From: Lysobacter sp.
GTDB lineage: Bacteria; Pseudomonadota; Gammaproteobacteria; Xanthomonadales; Xanthomonadaceae
Direction: 5' to 3'
DNA: 64,000 nt
Assembly (NCBI GenBank): GCA_030151365.1
Contig: JASLDW010000071.1
Coordinates: 1-64,000, forward strand
Every line of letters begins with the position of its first letter. The stretch's first letter is position 1. This document shows, piece after piece, positions 49,626-58,500 of the stretch. The position numbers and the translations under genes were made by a program. The notes below the pieces were generated by a model. The model was not told the DNA's origin and did no database searches. It worked only from the letters and a program-made list of their open reading frames with translations.

Positions 49626-50627
49626 ATGGAGGCGGCCACCACCCATGGTGCCGCCGCGCCGTCCGTGGAAGGTTGGGCGGCGACGTTCCTGGTGATCTGC
49701 TACCGCATGCAGGACACCGTGCTGGAGGCGCTGGATGGCGCGTTGGCGCAGACGGTGCCGTGCGAGATCATCGTGTCGGACGACAGTTCCGGCGACGACA
49801 CGCTCGCGCGCGTGCGTCGTCGCCTGGAAGGTTATGCCGGCCCGCATCGGGTGATCGTGCGAAGTACGCCCGGCAACCTCGGCCTGTGCCCGCACATGCA
49901 AGGCCTGGCCGACATGGCCTCGGCGCCGATCCTCTTCAATTCGGCGGGCGACGACGTTTCCACCCCGGATCGGGTGGCGAAGACGCTGGCCGAGTTCGCC
50001 GCGCACCCGCAGGCGCAGATCGTCGGATCGCGCACCGACGACATCGATGCCCAGGGGAATCTGATCGAAGCCGGTGCCCGCGGATTGCCGCGGGTGGTCG
50101 ACCAGCGCTGGCTGATCCGTCGCGGCAAGCTCGCCACCATCCTCGGCGCGACCATGGCGTTGCGGCGCGATCTCTTCCTGCGGTTCCCGCCGCTGCTGGG
50201 CCGTGTCGAGGACAACATGCTGATGCTGCGCGGCGCCCTGGTGGGCGAATGCCGCTGCCTGCCGGAGGCGTTGATCCGCTATCGTCGCCACGGCAGCAAT
50301 CTCGGCGACTGGGTGTTCGATCGCAGCGAGGCCGGTTACGACGGCTGGGTGCGGCGCCAGCGGCGCGTCGCCGACATGTACCTGGAAATCGCCGACGACC
50401 AGCGTCGCTGCATCGAAGCGAGCCCGGGGTTGCCGGATGAGCGCCTGCGCCTCGGCGACCGCTTGCAGCGGCTGTATCGACTGGAAGCCGAGCAGCGCAT
50501 CGCGATGATCGAGCGTCCGCGCCGCGAATGGATCGGGCCATTGCTGCGCGGATTGCGCACCGAAGGGCTCAGGCGCAAGAGCGCCGAGCGGATCTTGAAG
50601 TTGCTGTTGCCGCGGAGCCGTTTTTGA
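49626..50627 (+). CDS. GT2 family glycosyltransferase
   Basis: A 333-aa GT-A fold transferase. The nucleotide-sugar site starts VICYRMQDTVLEALDGALAQ and IIVSDDSSGDDTL; the DxD-like pair is in NSAGDDVSTPDRV. Acceptor side residues include GRVEDNMLMLRGA and LIRYRRHGSN. No membrane helix; it probably acts at the inner face of the inner membrane on surface glycan. It is coupled to the next gene (TGATG) and could be transcribed with maeB. Sugar and acceptor unknown. The basic C-terminal RRKSAERILKLLLPRSRF may bind membrane. Confidence 0.88.
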   Translation: MEAATTHGAAAPSVEGWAATFLVICYRMQDTVLEALDGALAQTVPCEIIVSDDSSGDDTLARVRRRLEGYAGPHRVIVRSTPGNLGLCPHMQGLADMASAPILFNSAGDDVSTPDRVAKTLAEFAAHPQAQIVGSRTDDIDAQGNLIEAGARGLPRVVDQRWLIRRGKLATILGATMALRRDLFLRFPPLLGRVEDNMLMLRGALVGECRCLPEALIRYRRHGSNLGDWVFDRSEAGYDGWVRRQRRVADMYLEIADDQRRCIEASPGLPDERLRLGDRLQRLYRLEAEQRIAMIERPRREWIGPLLRGLRTEGLRRKSAERILKLLLPRSRF

Positions 50628-52351
50628 TGGGAAGCGCCACGAAGACAAACGGTCGCGAAGGCGAACGCCCGGCCCCCGGGAAGTGGGAGCTGGCGTATTC
50701 GGATTGGGTGCGACGCCATGACACGCCCGATGCCGCGACGATCGCGGCATTCCAGGCGCGCGCCCGGCGACTGCAGGATGGGCCGCTGCTTTCGTTGCTG
50801 ATGCCGGTCTACAACCCGAGGCCGGAATGGCTGGCGGAAGCGATCGATTCGATCATTGCCCAGGCCTATCCGCACTGGCAGCTGTGCATCGCCGATGATT
50901 GCTCGACCGATCCGAGCGTGCCGGAGATCCTTGCAGAGTACGCCAAGCGGGATGCGCGCATATGCGTGAAACGCCGGGAACGCAACGGCCATATATCGGC
51001 TGCATCGAATACCGCACTCGAGATGGCAGAAGCCGAATGGTCGGTCCTGGTGGATCACGACGACCTCCTCCCCGCACACGCGTTGCTGGTGGTTGCGGAG
51101 ACCCTCGTGCGTTTTCCTCATGCACGCATCATTTACAGCGACGAGGACAAGCTGGATGCCTCCACCGGGCTGCGATGCCAGGCGTACTTCAAGCCCGACT
51201 GGAATCCCGAGCTTGCCTGCAGCTATAACTTGATCTCGCACCTCGGGGTCTACTCGACCGATTTGCTGCGCGAAGTCGGTGGGTTCCGGGAAGGCTTCGA
51301 GGGATCCCAGGATTATGACCTGGCCTTGCGCTGCATCGATCGGATCGACCGCAAGGCGGTCCTGCATGTCCCCCAGGTGTTGTATCACTGGCGCATACAT
51401 GCGGACAGCACTGCAAGCAGCAATGCCACCAAGCCTTACGCGCTGGATGCCGGCGCGCGCGCACTTGCCGAACATTTCCAGCGCCGTGGACGCGATGCAG
51501 AGGTGACATCGCATCCCAGCGGGCGCTATTTCGTGACGGACAAGGGGCCGCTGCCCGCGTGGCATGCAGTGATGGTGGGTGGCTCCGTGCCGCCTGATGG
51601 AGCGCGGGCTTTCGACATGCGTATCCCTCCCGCATCGGTGCGCGCAACGTCAGTTGCGAATTTGCGCGAAACGCTTGCCCGACTCCCCACCGGGGATGTC
51701 GCGGTCATGCTCGGGCCGCTTTGCAGTTTGCCCGATGCGACCGGTTTGGAGCGTTTGTTGCGGATGTCGATGCAGCCGGACGTCGGGCTGGTGGGCCCGA
51801 AGCTGGTTTCCAAGACCGGACGCGTCGTTGGTGGCGGTTTGATCGCAGGGCTTGGCGGTCGGCTGTTCGGCGCCATCCATTACGGCGCAAGGGCGGATGA
51901 TGCAGGCTATTACGCGCGCGCGGACGCCTCGCAGGACTTATCGATCCTGGATGGCGGCTGCCTTGTGGGACGAGTTGGCGTTCTGGCTGCACTTCCTTCC
52001 GGAGCATCGTATGGCCGTGCGCGCGTGGCGTTGATTGATCTCGCATTGCGGGCGGCGGCAACGGGCCGGCGTCTGGTATGGATGCCTTCCGTGCGCGCCC
52101 AGTGCGGCTGGCCCACGGCAAAAAATCGCCTGGCGGGATGGTGGCGCAATCGCCGGGAATCCCGCGATATCGCGCGGTTGGCATCGCAATGGCCCGATCT
52201 TTTGCGGCCTGATCCGGCCTTCAATCCCAATCTTTCGCTCGAATCGATGCGCAGCATGCTCGTTGCGGGTCAACCGCGGGTGGCGTTGGATTTGCCATGG
52301 TTCGAGCAGGAGCAGGCAAGTTATCTCGCGCGCCGGATTCCTGACGCTTGA
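50627..52351 (+). CDS. GT2 family glycosyltransferase, two-domain (rhamnan-type)
   Basis: A 574-aa protein. Residues about 55-300 are a GT2 domain: LLMPVYNPRPEWLAEAIDSI, CIADDCSTDPSVPEIL, VDHDDLLPAHALLV and GGFREGFEGSQDYDLALRCI. The second half (about 320-574) has a glycosyltransferase-like tail with GLVGPKLVSKTGRVVGGGLI and SILDGGCLVGRVGVL, the plan of long polymerising GT2 enzymes that also carry a second, partly degenerate GT2 unit. Likely role: O-antigen or capsule chain. The stop TGA and the stop of the facing gene form the palindrome TGATCA. Confidence 0.85.
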   Translation: MGSATKTNGREGERPAPGKWELAYSDWVRRHDTPDAATIAAFQARARRLQDGPLLSLLMPVYNPRPEWLAEAIDSIIAQAYPHWQLCIADDCSTDPSVPEILAEYAKRDARICVKRRERNGHISAASNTALEMAEAEWSVLVDHDDLLPAHALLVVAETLVRFPHARIIYSDEDKLDASTGLRCQAYFKPDWNPELACSYNLISHLGVYSTDLLREVGGFREGFEGSQDYDLALRCIDRIDRKAVLHVPQVLYHWRIHADSTASSNATKPYALDAGARALAEHFQRRGRDAEVTSHPSGRYFVTDKGPLPAWHAVMVGGSVPPDGARAFDMRIPPASVRATSVANLRETLARLPTGDVAVMLGPLCSLPDATGLERLLRMSMQPDVGLVGPKLVSKTGRVVGGGLIAGLGGRLFGAIHYGARADDAGYYARADASQDLSILDGGCLVGRVGVLAALPSGASYGRARVALIDLALRAAATGRRLVWMPSVRAQCGWPTAKNRLAGWWRNRRESRDIARLASQWPDLLRPDPAFNPNLSLESMRSMLVAGQPRVALDLPWFEQEQASYLARRIPDA

Positions 52352-53317
52352 TCAAAGCAATTTGCTGGTCGCGAGCGGGGGTTCGTGGCGCGCGCGCTCG
52401 GATTTGCGACGAACGCGGCTAAGCAACTTGAGCGCCTTGATCCAGCCAGGCGTTGACGCAGGGGGCAATTGCCGGCGATGGCGCCAGAGGACTCTGGCCA
52501 TCGGAGTCAGGTGGCCATCTTCGGCGGCTTGCATCGCATTCGCGAAGCCGTTGGCGAAATCATGGCCGCGCAAGCCGCTGCGCGCATAGGCGCGCGCGAG
52601 AAACATGCGCTCGGCGATCCAGCGGCGGTTGCGCGAAGGCGGTTTGGCGTGGGCGGATGCCGTGCCGAGCGTGGTCGCGGTCGTGGCATGGCGCCGGAAC
52701 TGCACCAATGGCGCATCGAGATAATTCACGCCGGCACGACCGGCCGCGCACAGGGCCAGCCACCAATCGTGGTACAGCCCTTCGGGCACGGCGCCCGCGA
52801 CGTGGAGCAAATCGCGCCGGAACAGGCAGGCATGCCCGGAAATCGTGTTCTGGAACAACAGCGGAGTCGGGTCCCGGCCCGCGAACATGGCGAAATCGCA
52901 GGACACCCGCCTTCCCAGCGGCCGGCCCGCGGCATCGACGTATTCGGAATCGCAATAGGCGAGGTCGGCATCGCCCAGCGCATCGACCAGTCGGCGCAAT
53001 TTGTCGGGGTGCCAGACATCGTCCTGGTCGCTGGGCGCCACCAGTGCGCCCCTGCCCATCGCCATCACTTTCTCGAAGCTGCGCAGGTGGCCGAGATTGT
53101 GTTCGTTGCGATGCACCTGTACGCGGGGATCGCGCGCGGCGTACTCCTGCAGGATCGCCACGCTGTCGTCCGACGAGCCGTCGTCGAGCGCGATTACCTC
53201 CAACGGCACGTCGCGCTGGGCCAGGATCGAGTCGAGTTGGGCCGGCAGGTAAGCGGCGCCGTTGTAGGTACACAGCGCAACAGTGACCAGCGGCGTGGCG
53301 GATGTGTCGGAAGTCAT
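52352..53317 (-). CDS. GT2 family glycosyltransferase, rhamnosyltransferase-like
   Basis: A 321-aa GT2 enzyme. It starts LVTVALCTYNGAAYLPAQLD and EVIALDDGSSDDSVAIL; the DxD is in PSDQDDVWHPDKLRRLVDAL. Then GRRVSCDFAMFAGRDPTPLL and HDWWLALCAAGRAGVNYLDA follow. This set is typical of O-antigen rhamnosyltransferases. It faces the two preceding glycosyltransferases, its stop abutting theirs. A TAGCAT box 12 nt before the ATG at 53317 suggests a leaderless transcript separate from the plus-strand pair. Confidence 0.88.
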   Translation of the reverse strand: MTSDTSATPLVTVALCTYNGAAYLPAQLDSILAQRDVPLEVIALDDGSSDDSVAILQEYAARDPRVQVHRNEHNLGHLRSFEKVMAMGRGALVAPSDQDDVWHPDKLRRLVDALGDADLAYCDSEYVDAAGRPLGRRVSCDFAMFAGRDPTPLLFQNTISGHACLFRRDLLHVAGAVPEGLYHDWWLALCAAGRAGVNYLDAPLVQFRRHATTATTLGTASAHAKPPSRNRRWIAERMFLARAYARSGLRGHDFANGFANAMQAAEDGHLTPMARVLWRHRRQLPPASTPGWIKALKLLSRVRRKSERARHEPPLATSKLL

Positions 53318-53323
53318 GGTTGC

Positions 53324-53329
53324 ATGCTA
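53324..53329 (-). promoter_or_regulatory. Leaderless -10 box of the minus-strand glycosyltransferase
   Basis: TAGCAT on the minus strand, starting 12 nt before the ATG at 53317. The remaining 142-bp gap before aceE is AT-rich (53372-53392) and holds TAGACT at 53421-53426, a candidate -10 for aceE. Confidence 0.4.
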
Positions 53330-53459
53330 ACGGTCACATCTTTCATTTGGATAGTCGGGAAGCAAATAAATATTGCCCGGGTTTAAATTAAATCGCTGCG
53401 TGGAAGGACGCCGTGCTTGCTAGACTCCCTCGACACGCCACTGAACCAAGGTGCCCGCG

Positions 53460-56156
53460 ATGGACTGGCTGAACGACCTCCTGCAGAACGATCCCGACCC
53501 GACCGAAACCCGCGAATGGATCGAATCCATCAAGTCGGTGATCGACGTGCGCGGTCCCGAACGCGCGCACCAGTTGCTGGAAGACATGGTCGAGATGACC
53601 CGTCGCACCGGCGTGCAGCTGCCGTTCTCGCCGACCACCGGCTACTTCAACACCATCCCGGTGTGGAAGGAACCGAAGCTGCCGGGCGATGCCCACATGG
53701 AATGGCGCATCCGTTCGATGATCCGCTGGAACGCGATGGCGATGGTGGTGCGCGCCAACCGCAAGCCGGGCGACCTCGGCGGCCACATCGCCAGCTTCGC
53801 CTCGAGCGCCACGCTCTATGACGTCGGCTTCAACCACTTCTGGCGCGCGCCGGGTCCGGATCACCCGGGTGATTTGATCGGCGTCCAAGGCCACAGCTCG
53901 CCGGGCATCTATTCGCGCGCCTTCCTCGAAGGCCGCATCAGCGAGGACCAGCTCGACCACTTCCGCATGGAAGTCGACGGCAAGGGCATCAGCTCGTACC
54001 CGCACCCGTGGCTGATGCCGGACTTCTGGCAGCTGCCGACGGTGTCGATGGGCCTCGGCCCGATCGCCGCGATCTACCAGGCGCGCCACTGGAAGTACCT
54101 GGAAGCGCGCGGCCTGATGCCGAAGAGCAACCGCAAGGTCTGGTGCTTCCTCGGCGACGGTGAAACCGACGAGCCGGAATCGCTGGGCGCGATTTCCGTC
54201 GCCGGCCGCGAAGGCCTCGACAATCTGGTCTTCGTCATCAACTGCAACCTGCAGCGCCTCGACGGTCCGGTGCGCGGCAACGGCAAGATCATCCAGGAAC
54301 TGGAAGGCCAGTTCCGCGGCGCCGGCTGGAACGTGCTGAAGGTGGTCTGGGGCAGCTACTGGGATCCGCTCCTGGCGCAGGACAAGGACGGCGTCCTCAA
54401 GAAGCTGATGATGGAAACGCTGGACGGCGAATACCAGAACTGCAAGGCCTTCGGTGGCGCCTACACGCGCGAACACTTCTTCGGCAAGTATCCGGAGACG
54501 GCCAAGCTGGTCGCCAACATGAGCGACGAGGACATCTGGCACCTCAACCGCGGCGGCCACGATCCGCACAAGGTCTACGCGGCCTACGACGCTGCGATGA
54601 AGACCGAAGGCGTGCCGACGGTGATCCTGGCCAAGACCGTGAAGGGCTACGGCATGGGCGGCGCCGGCGAGGCGCTGAATCCCACCCACCAGACCAAGAA
54701 GCTCGACAACGAATCGGTGCTGGAATTCCGCGACCGCTTCAAGCTCGAGAAGGACCTGCCGGAAGAACTGTTCAAGGACGGCAAGGTGCCGTTCCTCAAC
54801 CCGGGCAAGGATTCGCCGGAAGTCCAGTACATGCTGGAGCGCCGCAAGGCGCTCGGCGGCTTCCTGCCGCAGCGCCGGCGCAAGGCCAGCACCTCGCTGG
54901 AAGTGCCGAAGCTGGAAACCTTCGAGCGTTTGCTGAAGTCGACCGGCGATCGCGAGATCAGCACCACGATGGCCTTCGTGCAGGCGCTCAACATCGTCCT
55001 GCGCGACAAGCAGGTCGGTCCGCGCTGTGTGCCGATCGTCGCCGACGAGGCGCGCACCTTCGGCATGGAAGGCATGTTCCGCCAGATCGGCATCTACGCG
55101 CCGCAGGGCCAGAAGTACAAGCCGGTCGACGCCGACCAGCTGATGTTCTACCGCGAGGACGCGACCGGGCAGGTGCTGGAAGAAGGCATCACCGAAGCCG
55201 GCGCGTTCGCCTCGTGGATGGCGGCGGCGACCAGCTACAGCACGAACGACCTGCAGATGCTGCCGTTCTACATTTACTACTCGATGTTCGGTTTCCAGCG
55301 CATCGGCGACGCAGCGTGGCAGGCGGCGGACATGCGCGCGCGCGGCTTCCTGCTCGGCGGCACCGCGGGTCGCACCACACTCAACGGCGAAGGCCTGCAG
55401 CACGAGGATGGCCAGAGCCACATCCAGACCAGCTTCATCCCCAACTGCCGCAGCTACGATCCGACCTTCGGCTACGAAGTGGTGACCATCGTCCAGTACG
55501 GCATGCAGCGCATGCTTGCCGAGCAGCACGACGAGTACTACTACATCACCCTGATGAACGAGAACTACGCGCATCCGGATATGCCGGAAGGCAGCGCGGA
55601 GGGGATCATCAAGGGCATGTACCTGCTGCGCGAAGGCGAGAAGTCCAAGAAGGGCGGCCTGCGCGTGCAGCTGATGGGCAGCGGCACCATCCTGCGCGAA
55701 GTAATCGCGGCGGCGGAATTGCTCAAGAAGGAATTCAGCGTCGACGCCGACATCTGGAGCTGTCCGAGCTTCACCGAACTCGCGCGCGACGGCGAGGACG
55801 CGACGCGCTACAACCGCCTGCATCCCACCGCCAAGGACAAGCGCGTGCCGCACGTGACCAGGTTGCTGACAGGTCGCGAAGGTCCGGCGATCGCCGCCAC
55901 CGACTATGTGCGCACCTTCGCCAACCAGATCCGCGAGTTCGTGCCGATGCGTTACGTCGTGCTCGGCACCGACGGCTTCGGTCGCAGCGATACCCGCGCC
56001 AACCTGCGCCGCCACTTCGAGGTCGATCGCAACCACGTCGCCTTCGCCGCGGTGTCGGCGCTGGCCGAGGAAGGCAAGCTGACCGCCAAGGATGTCGAGA
56101 AGGCGATCAAGCTGTTCGGGATTGATGTGGAGAAGCCGAATCCGTTGGGGGTTTGA
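53460..56156 (+). CDS. aceE: Pyruvate dehydrogenase E1 component, homodimeric type
   Basis: An 898-aa E1. The thiamine diphosphate motif runs GDGETDEPESLGA to NCNLQRLDGPVRGNGKII near residues 237-275. HSSPGIYSRAFLEGR, EHFFGKYPETAKLVANMSDE and MEGMFRQIGIYAPQGQKY (second-domain) are family blocks. It decarboxylates pyruvate and hands acetyl groups to E2. The ATG at 53460 has AAGG 10 nt before it; a GTG at 53451 is less likely. aceF and lpd do not follow; an AT-rich nuclease gene lies on the opposite strand instead. A strong terminator ends the gene. Confidence 0.97.
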   Translation: MDWLNDLLQNDPDPTETREWIESIKSVIDVRGPERAHQLLEDMVEMTRRTGVQLPFSPTTGYFNTIPVWKEPKLPGDAHMEWRIRSMIRWNAMAMVVRANRKPGDLGGHIASFASSATLYDVGFNHFWRAPGPDHPGDLIGVQGHSSPGIYSRAFLEGRISEDQLDHFRMEVDGKGISSYPHPWLMPDFWQLPTVSMGLGPIAAIYQARHWKYLEARGLMPKSNRKVWCFLGDGETDEPESLGAISVAGREGLDNLVFVINCNLQRLDGPVRGNGKIIQELEGQFRGAGWNVLKVVWGSYWDPLLAQDKDGVLKKLMMETLDGEYQNCKAFGGAYTREHFFGKYPETAKLVANMSDEDIWHLNRGGHDPHKVYAAYDAAMKTEGVPTVILAKTVKGYGMGGAGEALNPTHQTKKLDNESVLEFRDRFKLEKDLPEELFKDGKVPFLNPGKDSPEVQYMLERRKALGGFLPQRRRKASTSLEVPKLETFERLLKSTGDREISTTMAFVQALNIVLRDKQVGPRCVPIVADEARTFGMEGMFRQIGIYAPQGQKYKPVDADQLMFYREDATGQVLEEGITEAGAFASWMAAATSYSTNDLQMLPFYIYYSMFGFQRIGDAAWQAADMRARGFLLGGTAGRTTLNGEGLQHEDGQSHIQTSFIPNCRSYDPTFGYEVVTIVQYGMQRMLAEQHDEYYYITLMNENYAHPDMPEGSAEGIIKGMYLLREGEKSKKGGLRVQLMGSGTILREVIAAAELLKKEFSVDADIWSCPSFTELARDGEDATRYNRLHPTAKDKRVPHVTRLLTGREGPAIAATDYVRTFANQIREFVPMRYVVLGTDGFGRSDTRANLRRHFEVDRNHVAFAAVSALAEEGKLTAKDVEKAIKLFGIDVEKPNPLGV

Positions 56157-56177
56157 ATTTTCCCGGATGCGGGGAAA

Positions 56178-56206
56178 GAAAAAAGCGGCCGGAAGGCCGC
56201 TTTTTT
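56178..56206. terminator. Bidirectional terminator between aceE and the EVE-HNH gene
   Basis: AAAAAA-GCGGCC-GGAA-GGCCGC-TTTTTT: a perfect 6-bp GC stem flanked by an A run and a T run, so it can stop transcription from both converging genes. Confidence 0.92.
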
Positions 56207-56212
56207 CTTGGT

Positions 56213-57154
56213 TCAGGGAGAAAATCCTGCGAACAATTGGCGATGATGGTCGAGATACTTGGTTTGTTCAGCCGAAAATCGCTCTGTTTTGATGCTGCGT
56301 TTCAATGACCATCGGTTAAGTACTTCATCCGGAAGTATGGGGCTTACGAGCATCTCGCCATCATTCTCGAAACTGATCAGATGGGCATCGAAGAGTGCGT
56401 CAATATGCGGCGAGAGCATGATGCCGTTGTAGCCGCTGATTCGCTCTTCGTTGGAAGAGTCCTTCCAGGGTTTGATATGGCTGGCAATGAGTAGGCGGGG
56501 ATCTGTTACGCCTGTCACGCGACAGCTTGGATCGAGCAGCATTACGCGCTTCCGGAAAAGTCCTTGCCCAATGCGAGCTTTCGCAAGTTGTAATCGTTGG
56601 GTCTCCGGGATGGATGGGGTGTTTTCGATCAACGCTAAGTCGAAGAGTAGGCTTTCGTCAGTGAGCGGTATGTCAGGCAAAGGCGATGCAAAGACCGGAT
56701 CCGCCTCCATTCGAAGTAGCGCGATCAACAAATCGCCAAACTCATCGGAAATGGAGGCAAGATAAATTCCCTGATTGCCATTGCCGTTAGGCTGTATCGG
56801 AGAGTAAGTGGCTGGCAAATGGAGGCGAATCGCATCCATATGATCTTTAGGCCGAATCGGAATCGGCGCACTAGAAAACTGCACATCGACAAGCCAGCCT
56901 TCATTTGCCCAGTAATCACCAATCCTTCCGAATTCAGTCGGTTTTGGGCTTGCTGTTGCGGACTCAATGATCTGGCCAATGGCACCAATAAATCCAGCGG
57001 CATACGAGAAGACGATGTCGCCCGGTTGCACAAGCAGCATGTTGTCATAAGACTGGTTGCGTGCACCGTTTGCATTTCGTATGGGCGACCACAAATATCC
57101 GCCACGAACTTCGTGCTCGCGAGTTTGTTTATGGTTGACCCACCAGAACGCCAT
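56213..57154 (-). CDS. EVE-HNH nuclease, probable modification-dependent (type IV) restriction enzyme
   Basis: A 313-aa two-domain protein. Residues 1-150 resemble an EVE/PUA-like domain (MAFWWVNHKQT, YLWSPIRNANGAR and VQPGDIVFSYAAGFIGAIGQ), a pocket used to flip out modified bases. Residues about 211-256 are an HNH nuclease: CRVTGV, SHIKPW (His226), GYNGIMLSPHIDALFD (Asn243, His250). EVE-HNH fusions are known modification-dependent restriction endonucleases, some specific for hydroxymethylcytosine. AT-richer than its neighbours, so probably acquired. ATG at 57154 matches the family start; a longer frame adds 20 unrelated residues. Confidence 0.85.
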   Translation of the reverse strand: MAFWWVNHKQTREHEVRGGYLWSPIRNANGARNQSYDNMLLVQPGDIVFSYAAGFIGAIGQIIESATASPKPTEFGRIGDYWANEGWLVDVQFSSAPIPIRPKDHMDAIRLHLPATYSPIQPNGNGNQGIYLASISDEFGDLLIALLRMEADPVFASPLPDIPLTDESLLFDLALIENTPSIPETQRLQLAKARIGQGLFRKRVMLLDPSCRVTGVTDPRLLIASHIKPWKDSSNEERISGYNGIMLSPHIDALFDAHLISFENDGEMLVSPILPDEVLNRWSLKRSIKTERFSAEQTKYLDHHRQLFAGFSP

Positions 57155-57265
57155 GCATACCCCTCGATGCCAGGGTAGCAGAACCGTTCTCTCAGGTAGG
57201 GGATTCATCGTCAATGAGTCTGTCTAGCAGTTGTTAGCCTCAGCTGCCATCGTATTCACGGTCGC

Positions 57266-57279
57266 TGCAACATATTGCA
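57266..57279. promoter_or_regulatory. Inverted repeat before the MFS transporter gene
   Basis: TGCAA-CATA-TTGCA, a perfect 5-bp inverted repeat with a 4-bp centre, directly before the ATG at 57280. It could be the operator of an unlinked regulator of the exporter. It also leaves no room for a ribosome-binding site at 57280, so ATG 57295 may be the true start. Confidence 0.4.
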
Positions 57280-58500
57280 ATGCACAATAAGCGGATGACC
57301 ACCACCCAATCCGCACCAGCCACGCCCACTCACGCCCCCCTCTCCCCACGCGAGGTCTCGTGGGTGCTGTTCGCGCTGGCGATGGGCGGTTTCGCCATCG
57401 GCACCAGCGAGTTCGTGGTGATGGGCCTGATCAGCGAGATCGCGCGCGGTTTCGGTGTCACCGAACCGCAGGTCGGGCATGTCGTCAGTGCCTATGCATT
57501 GGGCGTGGTGGTCGGCGCGCCGGTGCTCGCCATCCTGGGTGCGCGGCTGCGTCGTCGAACCTTGCTGTTGTTGCTGATGGGCTTCTACGCGTTTGGCAAT
57601 CTCGCCAGTGCGTTGTCGCCGAGCTATCAGGCGATGTTGCTGTTCCGCTTCATCGCCGGGCTGCCGCATGGCGCCTACTTCGGTGTGGCGGCGCTGGTCG
57701 CGGCGCATATCAGCCCGCCGTCGCAGCGCGGCACCGCGGTCGGGCGGGTGATGCTCGGTCTCGCGGTCGCGTTGCTGATCGGCAATCCGCTGGCGACGTG
57801 GCTGGGGCAGCTGCTGAGCTGGCGCTATGCCTTCGGTCTGGTCAGCATCATCGCGATCGCCACCGTGCTGATGACTGCGCGGGTGTTGCCGCCGGGCATG
57901 GGCGCGCCGCGCGCGGATGCATTGGCCGAGTTGCGCGATTTCAATCGTGCGCCGGTGTGGTTGTCGCTGGCCATCGGTGCGATCGGTTTCGCCGGCATGT
58001 TCTGCGTCTTCAGCTATCTCTCGCCGACATTGGTGCAGGTCACCGGCATGCCCCGGAGTTTCGTGCCGGTCGGGCTGGTGGCGTTCGGGGTCGGTGGAAT
58101 CCTGGGCACGCTCGGCGGCGGCTGGCTGTTCGATCGCTACGGCTTCCGCGCCGCGGCCATGGTGCTGGTGTGGTCGATCGTCTTGCTGCTGGTGTTCCCG
58201 TTCGCCGCGCATTCGCCGTGGACGGTGCTGCCGGTGGTGGTCGCGGTTGGCACCATGGGCGCGCTGGCGACGGTGCTGCAATCGCATCTGATGGATGTCG
58301 CGGGTCGCGCGCAAACGCTGGCGGCGGCATCCAACCATTCCGCGTTCAACGCCGCCAATGCATTGGGGCCGTGGTTGGGCGGGATGGCGATCACCGCCGG
58401 CTACGGCTGGACGTCGACCGGATACGTCGGTGCCGCTACGGCGCTGGGGGGATTGCTGATCTATCTGTTGGCGCGTCGCGCATCAGCGCCGCAGCCGTAA
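57280..58500 (+). CDS. MFS transporter, DHA1 family (AraJ/YdhP-like efflux)
   Basis: A 406-aa (or 401-aa from ATG 57295) protein with 12 hydrophobic helices. The first loop motif GTSEFVVMGLISEIARGFGV with TEPQVGHVVSAYALGVVVGA is a mark of the arabinose-efflux (AraJ) DHA1 subgroup. The loop after TM2 is GARLRRRTLLLLL, motif A-like, and motif C-like GVGGILGTLGGGWLFDRYG is near residue 265. Probably a drug or sugar efflux pump; substrate unknown. It is divergent from the EVE-HNH gene and overlaps the convergent AcpH gene by 65 nt. Confidence 0.9.
   Translation: MHNKRMTTTQSAPATPTHAPLSPREVSWVLFALAMGGFAIGTSEFVVMGLISEIARGFGVTEPQVGHVVSAYALGVVVGAPVLAILGARLRRRTLLLLLMGFYAFGNLASALSPSYQAMLLFRFIAGLPHGAYFGVAALVAAHISPPSQRGTAVGRVMLGLAVALLIGNPLATWLGQLLSWRYAFGLVSIIAIATVLMTARVLPPGMGAPRADALAELRDFNRAPVWLSLAIGAIGFAGMFCVFSYLSPTLVQVTGMPRSFVPVGLVAFGVGGILGTLGGGWLFDRYGFRAAAMVLVWSIVLLLVFPFAAHSPWTVLPVVVAVGTMGALATVLQSHLMDVAGRAQTLAAASNHSAFNAANALGPWLGGMAITAGYGWTSTGYVGAATALGGLLIYLLARRASAPQP

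Noticed and set aside
53388..56036. 882-aa minus-strand open frame across aceE
   Set aside because: Reverse frame of a conserved dehydrogenase; His/Arg-rich with no domain.
56157..57300. Flanking direct repeats marking the EVE-HNH insertion
   Set aside because: No matching repeat pair was found at the two edges, so the mode of entry stays unknown.
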